From positions 6,039,800 to 6,103,799 of the forward strand of contig JAQFVV010000018.1 in the NCBI GenBank assembly GCA_028023455.1: a stretch of DNA of 64,000 nucleotides, written 5' to 3'. Position numbers and translations under genes: made by a program. Below the pieces are notes generated by a model. It had not been told where the DNA came from, did no database searches, and saw nothing but the letters and a program-made list of their open reading frames with translations. The DNA comes from Epiperipatus broadwayi. Lineage: Eukaryota; Onychophora; Udeonychophora; Euonychophora; Peripatidae. This document shows positions 51,729 to 63,880 of the stretch, piece by piece (the first letter of the stretch is position 1; each line of letters starts with the position of its first letter).

Positions 51729-54480
51729 TAGATTTAAATACTAAAATAAAGCCTTAAGTAGTTCAACAAATATGTAATAATATGTAAAAATAATGACCCA
51801 TGTAAGATAGTCATTAATCAGAAGTTAAAACTATAATTAATAAAGCATGCATTTCTCCTCCTTCTTGAATCAATACTATTTTGCTTAACATATAAAAAAA
51901 ACTAAAATTCATGCACTTAAAAGTGCAAATAAAATAGAATTAGGTCGCCAGTCTTTTTGGTGATGATTATCAATAAAGAAATCAATAAACTTAACAGATC
52001 AATATTCACCCCAAATTGAAAAGTATTTATACATTTTTAATAAATATTCATTTAAAAGACAAACTCAATCTTACGAGCTATTTAGAAATAAAGACATGAA
52101 ATAATTAATTATTTCCGTCCCCTTTCTAGTCCACAGTGGGATATAAAAGAAGTTCGTAAGACTGACCTAGCATACCAATTAGTACCTTTAGATAGCTTTA
52201 TTTCGAGTTTCACAGGTAACTTTAGATTATTTTTTTAATTGTTGAGTATGCAAAAAAAATTGAAGAAACTTTCCAATACAACAAACTATTATATTGTTTA
52301 TTTTAGGCTACTGAAAAAAAAAAAGGATCTGTTGCTGTTTTACTGTAAGTACTTTATTTAAGAGTTATGATATTTCAATTAATAAAATCTTGCAGAGACA
52401 ATGATCTGAAAAATTCTGCAAACCTGAACTGAAATTGTTATTTTTAATCCTTTGTGAAATTTTAGCAGAAGTTTGCAAAATTTTTAAGAAGATTTCACTG
52501 TTTGAGCATCATAAAAACATTTCAGTTACAAAAGACAAAGATTAGGAAAATTGCATATCAATAACTGGAAGACAATATTCATTTCACAGATACTTGTGTA
52601 AGATATAATTTCACCTCATAGTTCTACAGTATTTATACATTTTCTACTTTATTGTGCTAACTTATTACTGATGGATAAAAGATTTTTAGAATATAAATTA
52701 ATATTTTTTTGGAGACAGAAGAATCCAGAGTTTACAAAATAGAAAAATGACTGCATTTTATTTTAGAAGGATAAAGATTTATATGAGAAAAAATTCATAA
52801 TAAATACACAGATCTCAAATTAAACATTGAAAATTCTTCTAGTTATAATAATGTTTATGTAATTATAAATTTTATTAAACGCCTATGGTAGTCCTTCTGC
52901 ACTCGTGGTATTTGGTGCCAAGTCTTTACATAGATGTTTGATATTATGGGTAATATCATATACTTTTTAATGATTTTAGCACATATACAAATCCTCATAA
53001 TAAATATTTGAAACCAGGCACTCTTCACAAACCTGGAGCTTAATTGTAAATATAGGGGAACTCAAACTTCAAATTCCCTATATAAATCCCCACAATATAA
53101 TTTGAAAATTATACACTCTAACACAAAAGAAAATATAATTAATATAAAAATATAATAATAATGTCATATTTCATTTTGCTTTCAAATAATGGACTATTCC
53201 AGACTCCATGTTATCTAGATCGGATTGAGCATTCATCACTATGATCCTATATGTATACAAATAGATAATGCATAGCCAAAGGCAAGAATGGGCCAATAGG
53301 AAATGATGCTCACTGAATTCGAATGTTTTCATTAAGGATGGGGATCTGGCAATAAATAATCAGTCTTTTTGAAGGTAGGATCAGAGAACTACTATGAAAC
53401 CTGAATGGCAGTATACACTTTTGCAGAGAACTACTGTCAAAAAGCTGAAAGACAGAATATTCTACATACTATTATTACAGAGCTGAAAGATAGAATCTCT
53501 GTTCTTCAGATAATAGCAGTTAAGCTAAACAGTTGATGCAGCAAGGCAAATCCATGTTCACGACTGGAAGTTTGTAGAACCAAACATCGGCATGAGGCAA
53601 GTTGTCAGTACAACTGGAAGTGGTAGAAAACTTATGAGTAATTACAGTTTCTTCTTCCTTAGTTCATCTCATAACTAGGAACTATATCTCACCAATGGTA
53701 GCAGGCATAGTATGCCATTGTAAAACATATAAATTTGAACATATATTTGTTTAATGTGTTATTAATAAATATAGTATAAATGTATTTACATGCATCTGTG
53801 TTTATATATACGACCACTTATAAACATAAATAATTATGAGAAAGATAGTAATAAATCAAGAGAGAAAGAAGTAAAACATGTGAATAAATAAATGCAAGAC
53901 ACAAGAAAATCGATGACAGATGTGCCATTTATGCAGACTATTGTATATAAAATTTATGATTTCTAATTGTTTGATCTTTTATTTAATACTTTTTAGAACT
54001 ATGAATGGTGAAATTAGGGCAAAACTATTGTATATAATAACAGAACTAATATGACAAACTGCTCCTACACAATTGTTGAATTTTTTAAATCTCGAATTCT
54101 GTTTACAAGAGACATTTTAGCTTAATATACAGGATTGAATTTAAAATTAGAAATCGGCTAGATATAGATCATCTGGAGAACTTTATAAGAATTAAACTAT
54201 ATATATATGCTTTTTAAGAGAAATATTAATATTGACAATGTTTATAATTTCTGGAAAACAGATAATTAAAAAAAAAGAAAGAACATAAACCATTTTCTGT
54301 AATGAAATTCGTCTTATTCTTCTTGAGATATTTTTTTTTAAACAATAATTTGTTTTTTGTTTTTTTCAAGATTATTATAACTGGTATATGATATAATAGT
54401 AGTAATAATCTAAGAAACCAATTCATGAAATCATCAAATGTAGGCTTGCTTACAACTTTTATGCCAGAATATATCTTTTT
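51729..54480. other. No recognised gene
   Basis: AT-rich non-coding sequence. About 53200-53680 is richer in GC, with a GAGCTGAAAGATAGAAT-like phrase repeated at about 53443 and 53482. It is possibly an old repeat, but no boundaries are visible. Confidence 0.4.
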
Positions 54481-54484
54481 TTTT

Positions 54485-54580
54485 CTTCTCATATGCCATA
54501 GCATCGGCCGGGACGCGAACCCATAACCGTCTGCAACCAACTACTTGCTTGCAAGGCGGCTGATAACACTCCATAGATTA
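54485..54580 (-). repeat. tRNA-like sequence, possible SINE head or tRNA pseudogene
   Basis: Read on the minus strand, GGTTCGCGTCC is a good pol III B box (T-arm), followed by CGGCCGATGC. Upstream lie CCGCCTTGCAAGC, resembling an anticodon arm, and TGTTATCAGC, resembling an A-box region. The D and T arms do not fold cleanly and about 15 extra bases (AAGTAGTTGGTTGC) separate the parts, so this is not a functional tRNA gene. A tRNA-derived SINE head is the likely reading. No second copy is seen in the window. Confidence 0.35.
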
Positions 54581-55480
54581 GAAGGAAAAAATGATAAGAA
54601 TATAAATAAGTCATAGATATTTTAAAAAGTATATTGTTAAAATAATATTCAGCGAGGAAAGAATGAAACTAATGATTGCTAAAACACTTGTCAGAGTAAA
54701 ATGGCTATACTTTGATAAATGTACTGAACTGAAATAAATAGATTTAAATGAATGAAAATTGATATGTAAAATATATACAAAGCTAAAAATATTATATTAA
54801 ATAATATATTTATAAAAAAAATAGTTTCCTGGCGATCATATAGAATGATTCCTACATATATGTAAAGTTTTCAATATAGTTTTAAAATACAGTATGATTG
54901 TTTGTTTGTTTTTCACAATCTAAAATAATGTTGAACCAACTACCACCAGCATTATCCTATATTGCTGTGCCCTTTTATAAATATTAGTAATAAATCTCTT
55001 TAAGAAGAAGCAAATATAAATAACGCAAATAGAAGAAAGACAATAAAATAGTTATAACTAGTTTTAAAGTAAATAGATAAAATGTTTAATAACTATTATC
55101 TATGCACAAAAAAAATTATACTTCGATGACTGATTCGATATATCTCATCATAGTTAACTCAATGATTGCAGACAGCTTAGAGGGGGGGGGTAAAATATAA
55201 TTAAAAAAAAGTGAATGATTAATATAAGTCGTTCTATTTTAGCTTATATACTGTCCATCACATGTTATCACATAACATATTCCAATAACAAAAAAAAAAA
55301 AACATCTTCCTACGAAATAAAATACATGGAATTTTCCATTATTAAAAATTAAAATGTATGGATTTTGAAAATAATTTATTTAGCCAAAAAATACAAAAGT
55401 ATATAGATAATTTTTTAATGAATATATTTATTGTTCAATTTATAAAACTGCAATCAATAAAAAATAAAATGTCCATGGTC
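54581..55480. other. No recognised gene
   Basis: AT-rich with short homopolymer runs, including G8 at about 55182 and G9 at about 55488. No coding or RNA signature. Confidence 0.5.
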
Positions 55481-55580
55481 AGAAGTTGGGGGGGGGGGTA
55501 GGTGTCCTGACAGGGATATTTTAAGTGCTTTCTCTAGCTAAGCATTTATCACAAAGCTTGTTGAGGAATTGGCAATCCTC
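55481..55580 (+). repeat. Partial copy of the dispersed repeat seen at 19.65-19.74 kb
   Basis: GATATTTTAAGTGCTTTCTC followed by TAGCTAAGCATTTATCACAA and AGCTTGTTGAG matches about 19672-19727 with few differences. It follows a G9 run. Homology stops after GGCAATCCTC. Non-coding. Confidence 0.75.
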
Positions 55581-55816
55581 ATTGTTTATAACTTACAAGC
55601 GTAAGAGAATAGGGTCATGTGATCTATGACTCTTATTTTGACTATTTATTTGTTTTGTCATTTTTATTTCCTACACATTTTTGTGCGTTAGTCTTTTGCT
55701 TGTTTTTTTTTTTTTAATAATTTTTATAGCAAAAATGTTAGTTCCCCATTTTAATTAATGTATACTTGTAACAGTAAATTCAAACAAGAAATGCAGACAT
55801 TTTAGATAAATCAAGA

Positions 55817-56190
55817 AGCACAGACTTTCACATGAACCACTCTCCACACCATCTCATAACACTGATACACCTGAACACACATATGTCGAAAAGATAAATA
55901 ATCACCAATATACGTATTTCATGCTAAACCAGTAATCATCAGTTGGTCCAGATTACCATCTCTACACATATATTCTACAAGTGCTCAGATATATATTAAG
56001 ATAGCAAATCCTCCTACGTTAATGGACAGGCTTCAATGCACTCCACACTCCAACTCTTCAACCGTCCATGTGTGTTCAGGTGTATCAGTGTTATGAGGTG
56101 GTGTGGAGAGTGGGTCATGTGAAAGTCTGTGCTCATACCCTGTCTATTACATATATAGACGCAGGTATATATATAAACCTGTGTATTTCA
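55817..56190 (+). repeat. MITE-like element, copy 2, with inverted arms
   Basis: The left arm (55817-55886, beginning AGCACAGACTTTCACATGAA) is nearly the exact reverse complement of the right arm (56067-56133, ending GTGAAAGTCTGTGCT), with a core of about 180 bp between them. Beyond 56133 the homology with the reverse complement of copy 1's left end continues to about 56190 (GGTATATATATAAACCTGTG). The left arm therefore lacks its outer 60 bp. The transcript or single strand would form a long hairpin. No ORF. Confidence 0.85.
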
Positions 56191-58080
56191 TCTATTATAA
56201 ATCAAGAAGGTAAATGGATTTTCTTAGAAAAAAATAAAGACCGACAATCATGAATTTGAATAACGTAACAGCTGCATATACTTCGGTCAAATTTTTAATA
56301 CAGATAAAAATATAATTATAATTAATCAGAATTAAACTTATAGCAAATGCTTTTGTTAGAAATAACAAGTATAAAAAAAGATGCGACTGCGTGTTTGATT
56401 AAAAAAAGATTTTTAATAGATATGTTTCACTAATTCTTAAAAATAAATCTGAGATTTGGACCCTTAACAGAAGAGCAATGTTGGAATCAGTATTATTGAT
56501 ATCATTGAAAAAAATTAAAAAACTGAAATGCAGATAGGCTGAGCATATTGCTAAAAGAAATGAAAGGATAAATGAAATAAAAAAATTTGCTAGTATGACA
56601 TGAAAAAGAGAGACTATTGATTGGAGAAAATCTGCGGTAGATTGGTAATGTTTGAATATGATGATAATCATCATCAATCTTATACTTTATAGAATCACTC
56701 ATAATTCTTTAATTAAATTTTCTTTTTATTTTACTTATGTTTGAAAAACAATTACTTATTTAAACTAAATCATTTTAAGGAGGTTGCGTTGACAACAGGT
56801 TGAGATTTTTGATGGTTATTGACATCAAGATTGTCTAAATGTTGACCGATTTTAATGATTAAATATATTTTTATATTAAAATATTTCAATTATTTTTTCT
56901 TAAAATTTTATTTGATGTGTATGTTTTTTTTTAAAAAAATGACATAAATATAAAACAATAATATTAAAAAAAAAAAAATTCGAGGCCACTCTCAATGAGA
57001 AGTCTCTCAAGGGATTTATAAATAGTTTATAAATTTTGCAACACAAGAATACAAGTCGCTTGGGAATCCCCTAATTTGATTTCATTTTCTTTTTTTAAAA
57101 AGTAAAATCTTATATTTCCAACTATAGCCTTTTTTTTCATATTTGTTAATAGTACTTGTATTTTTCTGCAACTAATTAAATAAAAAATATTTTTAAAAGT
57201 ATTATATCTCACTTATGTATAGACAAAATGCCTTATAAATTAACTATCATCTTGGTCTACCATCTTAGCTTTTTCATCCTAAATATACTTTTAAACATAT
57301 AATATAAATTCTTGTCTAGAATTAACTTGGTCAAATACTAATTATGAACAGCGCATCATTTATTAAAGTGTATGACAGCAGCTCTTGATTTTCTGTATCG
57401 TATGTATTATGTTAAGAATAATTTAAAGCACTTTCTTCCTGCTGAACAACAAAACCAATTTATTTACATTCATTAAAAAATAAAATTAATATTTATTAGT
57501 TTGCATAACTTTTTGTATGCGAATATAACCTACTATCAACATTCAGATTATTCATTTAAACTGTGGGGGCTTGTATAAATATTGAGATTGCAGTTTATCA
57601 AAATGAAATCTAAAATAAGATTAAGTACAGTATAATATATATATAAAAGAGGATATTGGTAAAAAAAAAAAAGAAAAGAAAAGAAAAAGGTAATATTTAA
57701 AAAAATTGAAGATTGATATTGTGATGTTCAATACCTGCTATTTGAAAACGTCGTCACCTGATCAAAAGTAATTCGAACTAAAAAAAAAAAACATTCCACC
57801 GCCAATTCTGATAATAAAAATAAAAGTGAGTGAACCATTTAAATTTCAATACTCTATAAGTAAACAATCTTTTATCAATATATATATATATGAAGATTTT
57901 TCATTAGTAAGTGACATTGATCTCAATAGATAACTAGTTAAAACAAATTTTCTTTTATAAAAATAAAATAAATCTATATAAATTTGAATTATTCTTGCTA
58001 TATCCAGGGGTAATCTTATTATTATCAGCAGGTTATGCATCAACATAACTCAACACAGATGATAAAACTAACACGATCAT
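56191..58080. other. No recognised gene
   Basis: AT-rich. Minus-strand ORFs at 56399-56702 and 57027-57212 have no motif. A GAAAA-rich tract (57660-57690) and runs of A are present. Confidence 0.5.
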
Positions 58081-58084
58081 CATT

Positions 58085-58578
58085 CTTTATGCATACCCAA
58101 GCTCTTTACACAGAGGCAAAACTCTTCATACAGTAGCATCACTCAGTGCAAGACAGATCCCTATCTAATGCCTACTCATCTAATATCTCCAGACTAGTTT
58201 CTAGCTTGTTGCTTTCATCAAAGAGGAGTCTTGGATCTAAGAGCATTGCGCCTAAATCTTAAGATCTAATGTAACCCTCCAGCAGCCACCTTTTACCTTA
58301 TTAGTTAACTATAAAGCTTTTGAGTCCAAAATGAAAACAATTAGGTAAAAGGTGGCTGCTGGGTGGTTGCATTAGATCCTAAGATCTAAGTGCAGTCCTC
58401 ACAAAGCCATGGCTCCTCACTGATGAAAGCCACAAGCTAGAAACTAGTCTGTGGATGTTGAATGAGTAAGTACTAGACAGGATTTTATGCACAAACCTTC
58501 CTGCATCCTTTGATTACTCTGGCTTGCATGAAGTGCATTACTATATGAAAGTTTTTCCTCTATGCGTAAGGATAAAAG
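58085..58578. repeat. Large foldback (inverted-repeat) element abutting an LTR
   Basis: The left arm (58085-58303) and right arm (58342-58578) are inverted copies around a loop of about 40 bp. CCAGACTAGTTTCTAGCTTG (58189-58208) pairs with CAAGCTAGAAACTAGTCTG (about 58433-58451). CCAGCAGCCACCTTTTACCT (58279-58298) pairs with AGGTAAAAGGTGGCTGCTGG (58343-58362). The outer parts pair less well, and the right arm holds about 50 extra bases. There is no ORF. It ends where the LTR of the gypsy element starts (about 58583), so one may have inserted beside the other. Confidence 0.85.
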
Positions 58579-58582
58579 CAAA

Positions 58583-59001
58583 TGAATAAGTATAGATCTT
58601 CATGCATACAATAAGTTTGCTTGAAAGCTGTTATATCATTAAGCACTATTGAGTACAATTATATCTTTTCTCTCTGTAGATGCCCATCATGATCTCTATG
58701 GCTAAATTCTACTACCTACTCTCAATCTTTCTTCTCAACACTGTATGCTTACTCAAAACTGCTACTCATATTCTCTTACTTTGGCCATTTTCAATAGTTT
58801 TTATTTACGTTGGCATATTACATAGTAGATATTTGCATAACTAGCATACATTTGAATACTTTGCATATTTGCATACATTAATTTTCTAAAGTATCAAACA
58901 ATCAGGATTTTAATCAATATTCCATCTGACTATTTATTACAAATAACATTTTGATTTTATTTGACATAAGCTTTGCATATATAAACATATTTAGTCAGAC
59001 T
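58583..59001 (-). repeat. 3' LTR of the gypsy element
   Basis: This stretch aligns in direct orientation with about 63490-63880. Shared blocks include AATGAATAAGTATA at the left, ATCTCTATGGCTAA (about 58692), TATTTGCATAAC (about 58829), ATTTGCATACATTAA (about 58867) and TTTAGTCAGAC at the right end. The left limit is less sure than the right. Confidence 0.75.
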
Positions 59002-59289
59002 TTGAATTCTCTTCCCTTTACTCTGCAAAATTACTTGATTAATAATTACAAATATAGTTTTTAAATCTTTCTGATCTGCTCCAATCTTTTATCCATCTAG
59101 GATGTAATACCAGTCACTCTTCCTCAGTTAATCCCACTCTAAATAATTCCATCACAAAGCAAATCATCTGAATGTTTAATCTCATTAGTTCACTCAATTT
59201 CATTTATTAGCTCAGTTCTATACATTTCTTCTTGTTAATAATTTCCATTAATGCATCATCATAATCATTCTCTTTCCAAAATCTCTAAC

Positions 59290-60130
59290 TTCAGCTACTG
59301 AAAAACACATTCTCCATTTACTTACTTGAGTGGCTCACTTGGGCAGCTTCTTAGATATTTGTGTATCTTTGGATTTCATTTCCATCAGACAACTGTATCA
59401 TGTCCATAATTTTTCTCTAACATTATAGCTCACAATTTTTGAATTTTTCTCCTTTTTCTCGATCTTATTAGGGATCAATATTGATGAATGAGTTTTGAAT
59501 ATCTGTCTTATTAGCATTTCAGCAGGTGTCTTTCAAATTACTGTGCATACATAAAATGTTATTAAACTTTACTGTCATTAAAGATCATTAATATCCTTGA
59601 ATTGGATTTTATTTAATGTTAGTGTCAGTTGTTGCACTGATTTCTTTGCCAATCTGTTAGGGTGATATGGAGATGTTAAAACATGATGAATCCAAGTGAC
59701 ACAAATCCAGCTCCTTTGGCTGAAACAATTGTTTCTGGATGTCTGTGATACATGAACAGTTTGTTTAATGCTCTAATTGTGATCTCTGTATTTTTAACTA
59801 CTTTATATTCTGTTCATTTTTTAAAAAAAATTGTTAACTACTAAGAAAATATATCTATAGAAAATTCAGCATTGTTTATATGTATTTCTGTCATAACTTT
59901 TTGGCCTAGGACCATGATTCCAATTTCTTAGAGGCTAGTCCAGTGGTGAATTGACTAGCTCTATAGACTGCTTCTTTAATATCATGGTTCACACCAAGCC
60001 TGCACATATGAGCTAACTAGTTATTTAGTTCTAATGGTGCCAGAATATCCTTTGTGCAGTACTTCCAATAATCATTACCTTCCTTCAGTAGGAATCAATA
60101 GTGATCTATCATCAGAATGCATTCATCATA
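59290..60130 (-). pseudogene. Gypsy integrase remnant
   Basis: Minus-strand fragments give ITIRALNKLFMYHRHPETIV then SAKGAGFVSLGF (about 59690-59800). This aligns with the integrase core around the second catalytic Asp (typical PETLVSDNGPQF). The Asp-Asn-Gly reads Ala-Lys-Gly here, so the active site is lost. It is followed by a worn version of the TSPYHP block and TPAEMLIRQIF (about 59490-59525), as in the C-terminal part. There are many stops. The enzyme would have joined the element's cDNA to the host chromosome. Confidence 0.65.
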
Positions 60131-60379
60131 CATGATCAGATTCTTGTGAAGATTCCAGATAAGTTCAATCACATCTTGGTCTACTTTGAGGCCACTTATC
60201 TTTAATCCACTTTTTAACTAGTTAATAACCATGGACTTCTTTTGTCCATTTAACTGCAACTGTTCAATTTATTAAATTTCAATCCATATGATCTATGTAA
60301 TTAATGCCAGTGGTTCATCAGCATGACCAATTTCCTTTCCCAACTTGTATATAAAATCAAAGTCATAGGAAGCTAATAC

Positions 60380-60620
60380 ATTTATCCACCTGATCAACTG
60401 CTAATTGGCATGATCTGGAGTCTCTTTAAATTTCCCAATAATCCCAATAAGGGATAGAGTCTGTATAAAGCTTAAATGAACATTCATATACTTATTAGTA
60501 TAATCTTTTCACTGCAAATATAATCAGTAGAGTTTCCTTGTCTAGTTGGCTGTTGTTTTTTTCAACTGCTGTTAAAGATCTGGATGCATATGTGATTAAA
60601 TTGTTCACCTCCATATATTC
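60380..60620 (-). pseudogene. Gypsy RNase H remnant
   Basis: The minus strand reads YASRSLTAVEKNNSQLDKET (about 60533-60592) and then LLIIFAVKRLY. This is the typical gypsy RNase H phrase (YASRSLTPAEKNYSQLEKEALAI in well-known members). The catalytic Glu of the QLDKE segment is present. The domain follows the RT remnant at the expected spacing and breaks down further downstream. Confidence 0.7.
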
Positions 60621-60979
60621 TGTGTAAAATAACTGCGCCAACTGTATTTCAAAATGTCAGCAATCACAATTATGTTTTGATCATTTTTATAATATATTAG
60701 TAATTGATTCAATGTTAACAAGTCTTTAGCCCTTTTAAATGTTATACTTTATACCACTCCATTGCTGACTTTTTTAATAGATCATATAGCAGAGTTGCCA
60801 CATGACATTTTCCTTTCAATGTTTAACAATCCTAAAAACACTTGCAAGTCCATAACATTTTTGTGTAGGTGCATTTTTAACAACTCTTACATTTTCTGGA
60901 TTTGGGTATTTCATTTTGTTGGCAATAACATGTCTCCAAAACTTAATTTCCATAGTGAACCATATATAGGTGGTGACAT

Positions 60980-61480
60980 TTAGCTACACACCAAATTTAT
61001 CTTTCACAGATGTTTACATATAATCTTAATTCACTCTTCATTTAGCAGTTATCAAAATGTCATCTAGATAAGGAATGATTCCTTCCATCTCCTGTAACAA
61101 ATCATCCATTCTAGTCTGAAACATGAGGTGATAGTTATTCCATGAGGCAAATTAATTATGCCTAAATAATTATTCCATTTTAGTATTAATTGTTAAGAGT
61201 TTGGTTGTTCTTGTTGTTATTAAAATCTGGTGAAATGCACACTATTGATTGATCTTAGCAAAATACAATGCTTTTTGTAGTGATGCTAAAATTTCCTAAA
61301 CACTAGGTACAGGGTATGCTCCTTTATCTATATATTTATTCAAGATTACTTAACAATTACCACATAAACAAACAATCCCATCTGGTTTTCATATTACAAC
61401 AATGGGTGTTGCCCATTTCCTTACTAAGTCTTTTATGTATTTTTCCACTTTGTTTTTCAAAGCAAAAAAGACCTTCTGTG
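60980..61480 (-). pseudogene. Gypsy reverse transcriptase remnant
   Basis: Minus-strand pieces are TPIVV...KPDGIVCLCGN (about 61360-61410), KGAYPVPSV and ILASLQKALYFAKIN (about 61250-61320), LPHGI (about 61135-61150) and PYLDDILITAK (about 61043-61075) with the catalytic YLDD intact at 61059-61070. This is the standard order of a gypsy RT. Internal stops and shifts interrupt it at several points. Confidence 0.75.
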
Positions 61481-61599
61481 GTCTGCTAACATCAAGCTAA
61501 GCAGTTGCTATTAATTGTATGGGGACTTATTGTGCATTTAATGTTGTATGGCTGATTTAAACAACTATGGATACTTTTCATGAATTTCTGATTCCAGCT

Positions 61600-61848
61600 G
61601 TATTCTTTTATAATTTTCATTCTAATTGCTAATAGTTTAAACCAATTCCTGCCTAGAGCAGGACTTAAATCTCTCTTCACAATATACAAAGATGTCTTTA
61701 CATCAGTCACAACTAAATCTATTATAACTATAACTATAATCTCATATTTCCTAGTGATATTTGAGCCATCTCTTTGCAACATAAGGGACATGCTTGCTCC
61801 TCTGTCACTCTCCATTCTAACTTTCTGTTTCCAAATGTGAACATCCAA
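61600..61848 (-). pseudogene. Gypsy aspartic protease remnant
   Basis: The minus-strand ORF 61492-61848 (118 aa) contains RMESDRGASMSLM, aligning with the D-[ST]-G active site (here Asp-Arg-Gly), and about 45 residues later PALGRNWFKLL, aligning with the LLGRDWL flap-end motif. Protease would cut the polyprotein. The changed active-site residue suggests loss of activity. The ORF is open through this region, then fades before the RT. Confidence 0.7.
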
Positions 61849-61969
61849 TACAATGTGATTATAGTCAATATCATTTTTTTTAATTTTTAATCTCTTTTTT
61901 ACAGACTCCTTCCCTTGGTTTATAGCTTAGTAATAATTTGCCTTTACTATTTCTCTGCTTATTATTACA

Positions 61970-63240
61970 AACTTGTAACTGCAAGTATGGAATTAGTCAT
62001 TTTTAAATTTACATTTCTTTTTTTATATTACCTTTATTGCTACAACAGTAATATGTCCAGGTGCTATCTATATTTTTCTAGCCTCTGCTTGTGTTCAATT
62101 TCAGTCATTATCAGTTTCTTTATGTCCATACTATTATGAAACTCTATTGCATTATCTAATATGACTTCATAAACTATATATTTTTCAATAGCATGAGTTT
62201 AAATTAATTCAGTTTTACTCATCAAATTGTCTAAGCTTGCTAGCTATCTATCACTCATCCACCACAATAAGTAGTCAAGAATCATTTCATCCAATTCAGC
62301 ACTGAAAATGCAGTTTTTGGCAAGATATACACAGTGCCATATAATGTTTCATATAGGGTCTGCCTTCTATTTCTAAACCATAGACAATATGTGTTCAGAT
62401 GTCATCAATCATTTTTAGTCATTATCAGTCCACTGCAGAATAAAGATTCCCAAGTTCAATCAATTTTCTCCGATCTCTAGTCTCTCTTCTCCACATCACC
62501 TCATACCCTTCCTTATTCTATCCATCCATCTCACATGTAATCTCTTTCTAGGTCATTTACAATCTCTTGCAAGCTTTCAGCTGTCCATCAATTATTATCT
62601 CTTCAGAAAACATGTCCAACTCAACTTCACTTCAGTCTCTTCTTTCAGGGTTTTCAGTAACACCTGTCTATTCTATCACCCATGTATTTTATTTTTATCT
62701 TTTCTTGTTATTCCTAAAATGCATATCTCCATACTGCCTTGAGTGGTCTGAAGTCTCTGTATTGCTCCTCTGCTAAGTATCGAAGTCTAAGATGTATAAA
62801 TAAGAACTGGTAAAACACATTTATTAAAAACCTTCCTTTTCAAACATATAAGCATATTTCCTTTAGTTTTTTTGTAAATTAAAAGGAGACCCTTTGATTT
62901 CTTTTGGAGGTCTTAAAGGAACTGAACAGGTCAAATTCACAATGTTCACTCCATATGTTCTTATCATTGCAGCTGTTATCACTGTGATTATTTATATGGT
63001 ATACAAACATTGATGGGCTGTTCACTAAGTCACATGAGCCAATATGGTGAATTTATTGGCTTTTAATCTGAGTTTAAGATCAAGAAAGACTATGGTTATT
63101 GTTAAATGTAAGAGTTTTGAAATGTGCATTCAATTTCTTTTTTAATTCTTTGTATGGAATATCTTCAGAAACGTTTGGATCAAACAACCAGTTAGTTATC
63201 TGTAATACTTCTTTACCTGACATTCACATTACCAACTGTT
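61970..63240 (-). pseudogene. Gypsy gag remnant, split by an RTE fragment
   Basis: At about 63060-63230 the minus strand gives NWLFDPNVSEDIPYKELKKK and then LNAHFK. This fits the gypsy capsid phrase in which a Tyr-x-Glu-Leu segment leads to ...HF.P. At about 61975-62055 there are CCSNKGNIKKEMCKFKND and FHTCSYK, a worn pair of zinc knuckles. Between them, about 62390-62800, lies unrelated RTE-type sequence. Gag would form the particle and bind RNA. No frame is intact. Confidence 0.55.
62390..62800 (-). mobile_element. Decayed 3' fragment of an RTE-type LINE
   Basis: Minus-strand pieces MEICILGITRKDKNKI (about 62690-62740) and HVRWMDRIRKGMR (about 62500-62540) match the C-terminal region of RTE-type RT proteins. 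There a MLGI..RD(R/K)I.N phrase is followed by about 60 residues and then RW.D.IR. No RT catalytic motif is included, so this is a 5'-truncated piece, which is normal for LINE insertions. It lies inside the gag region of the gypsy element and so is younger than that element. It is distinct from the RTE remnant at 25.2-26.2 kb, which is represented mainly by its RT core. Confidence 0.6.
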
Positions 63241-63489
63241 ATTAGTAAGAATATACCTTTCTACACATGCAATGTAGATTTATAATTCCTATATTATTTT
63301 TCAGTGCCATTTTGGTTTCTCTTTATTAACTTCTTGTTATTATCTCTTCTTTTTCAGATTCTTGCAAAATATCAGACTGTCCCAATCTTCTATATTTAGA
63401 GAGAATCTTAATATTATCAGATGAATACAAATCAGTATTTAAATTAAAATGGACACTCAATACAAAGGATAAAACTTAACAAACCAGAG

Positions 63490-63880
63490 TTTATTAACAC
63501 TATATAAATGAATAAGTATAAATTATTGCTACAACTAGCTTGCAAGTAAGTTGTTCTTACATTAAATACTGTTTCAAGTACAATTATACATCTTCTTTTC
63601 ATGGATATTACCATAATCTCTATGGCTAAGTTTTGCTACTCTACTGTCATCCTTTATTTTCAACACTGTACCAACACTCAAACTGCTGCTCATATCTTCT
63701 TATTTTAGTTTTTTTCAGTAGCTTTTTATTTGCAACAACATAATCAACATATATTCACAAAATGAGTAGATATTTGCATAACCAGTATACATTTGTATAC
63801 TCTGAATATTTGCATACATTAACTTTCTAGAAATTCCAACAGTGAGGGTGTTAATATCACATCTGAACTTTAGTCAGACA
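63490..63880 (-). repeat. 5' LTR of the gypsy element
   Basis: Direct-repeat partner of 58583-59001. Shared blocks are ATGAATAAGTATA (about 63508), ATCTCTATGGCTAA (about 63617), ATATTTGCATAACCAGTATA (about 63770), ATTTGCATACATTAA (about 63807) and TTTAGTCAGACA at the right end. An AATAAA lies on the minus strand near the left edge. The exact left limit is uncertain by about 20 bp. Confidence 0.75.

Larger units (their letters stand above)
58583..63880 (-). mobile_element. Decayed Ty3/gypsy LTR retrotransposon
   Basis: Two similar flanking repeats (58583-59001 and about 63490-63880) enclose gag- and pol-like remnants on the minus strand in gypsy order: gag, zinc knuckles, protease, RT, RNase H, integrase. 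A purine tract (minus-strand TAAAGGGAAGAGAATTC, about 59005-59020) lies next to the 3' LTR, as a polypurine tract should. I cannot identify a convincing primer-binding site. A TGG motif follows the 5' LTR on the minus strand near 63489. The LTRs are clearly diverged and every coding domain has stops, so the insertion is old. A foreign RTE-like fragment (about 62390-62800) sits in its gag region. Confidence 0.8.

Noticed and set aside
54485-54580. Functional tRNA gene
   Set aside because: The B box is good, but the arms do not pair properly and extra bases separate the A- and B-like boxes. Kept only as a tRNA-like repeat.
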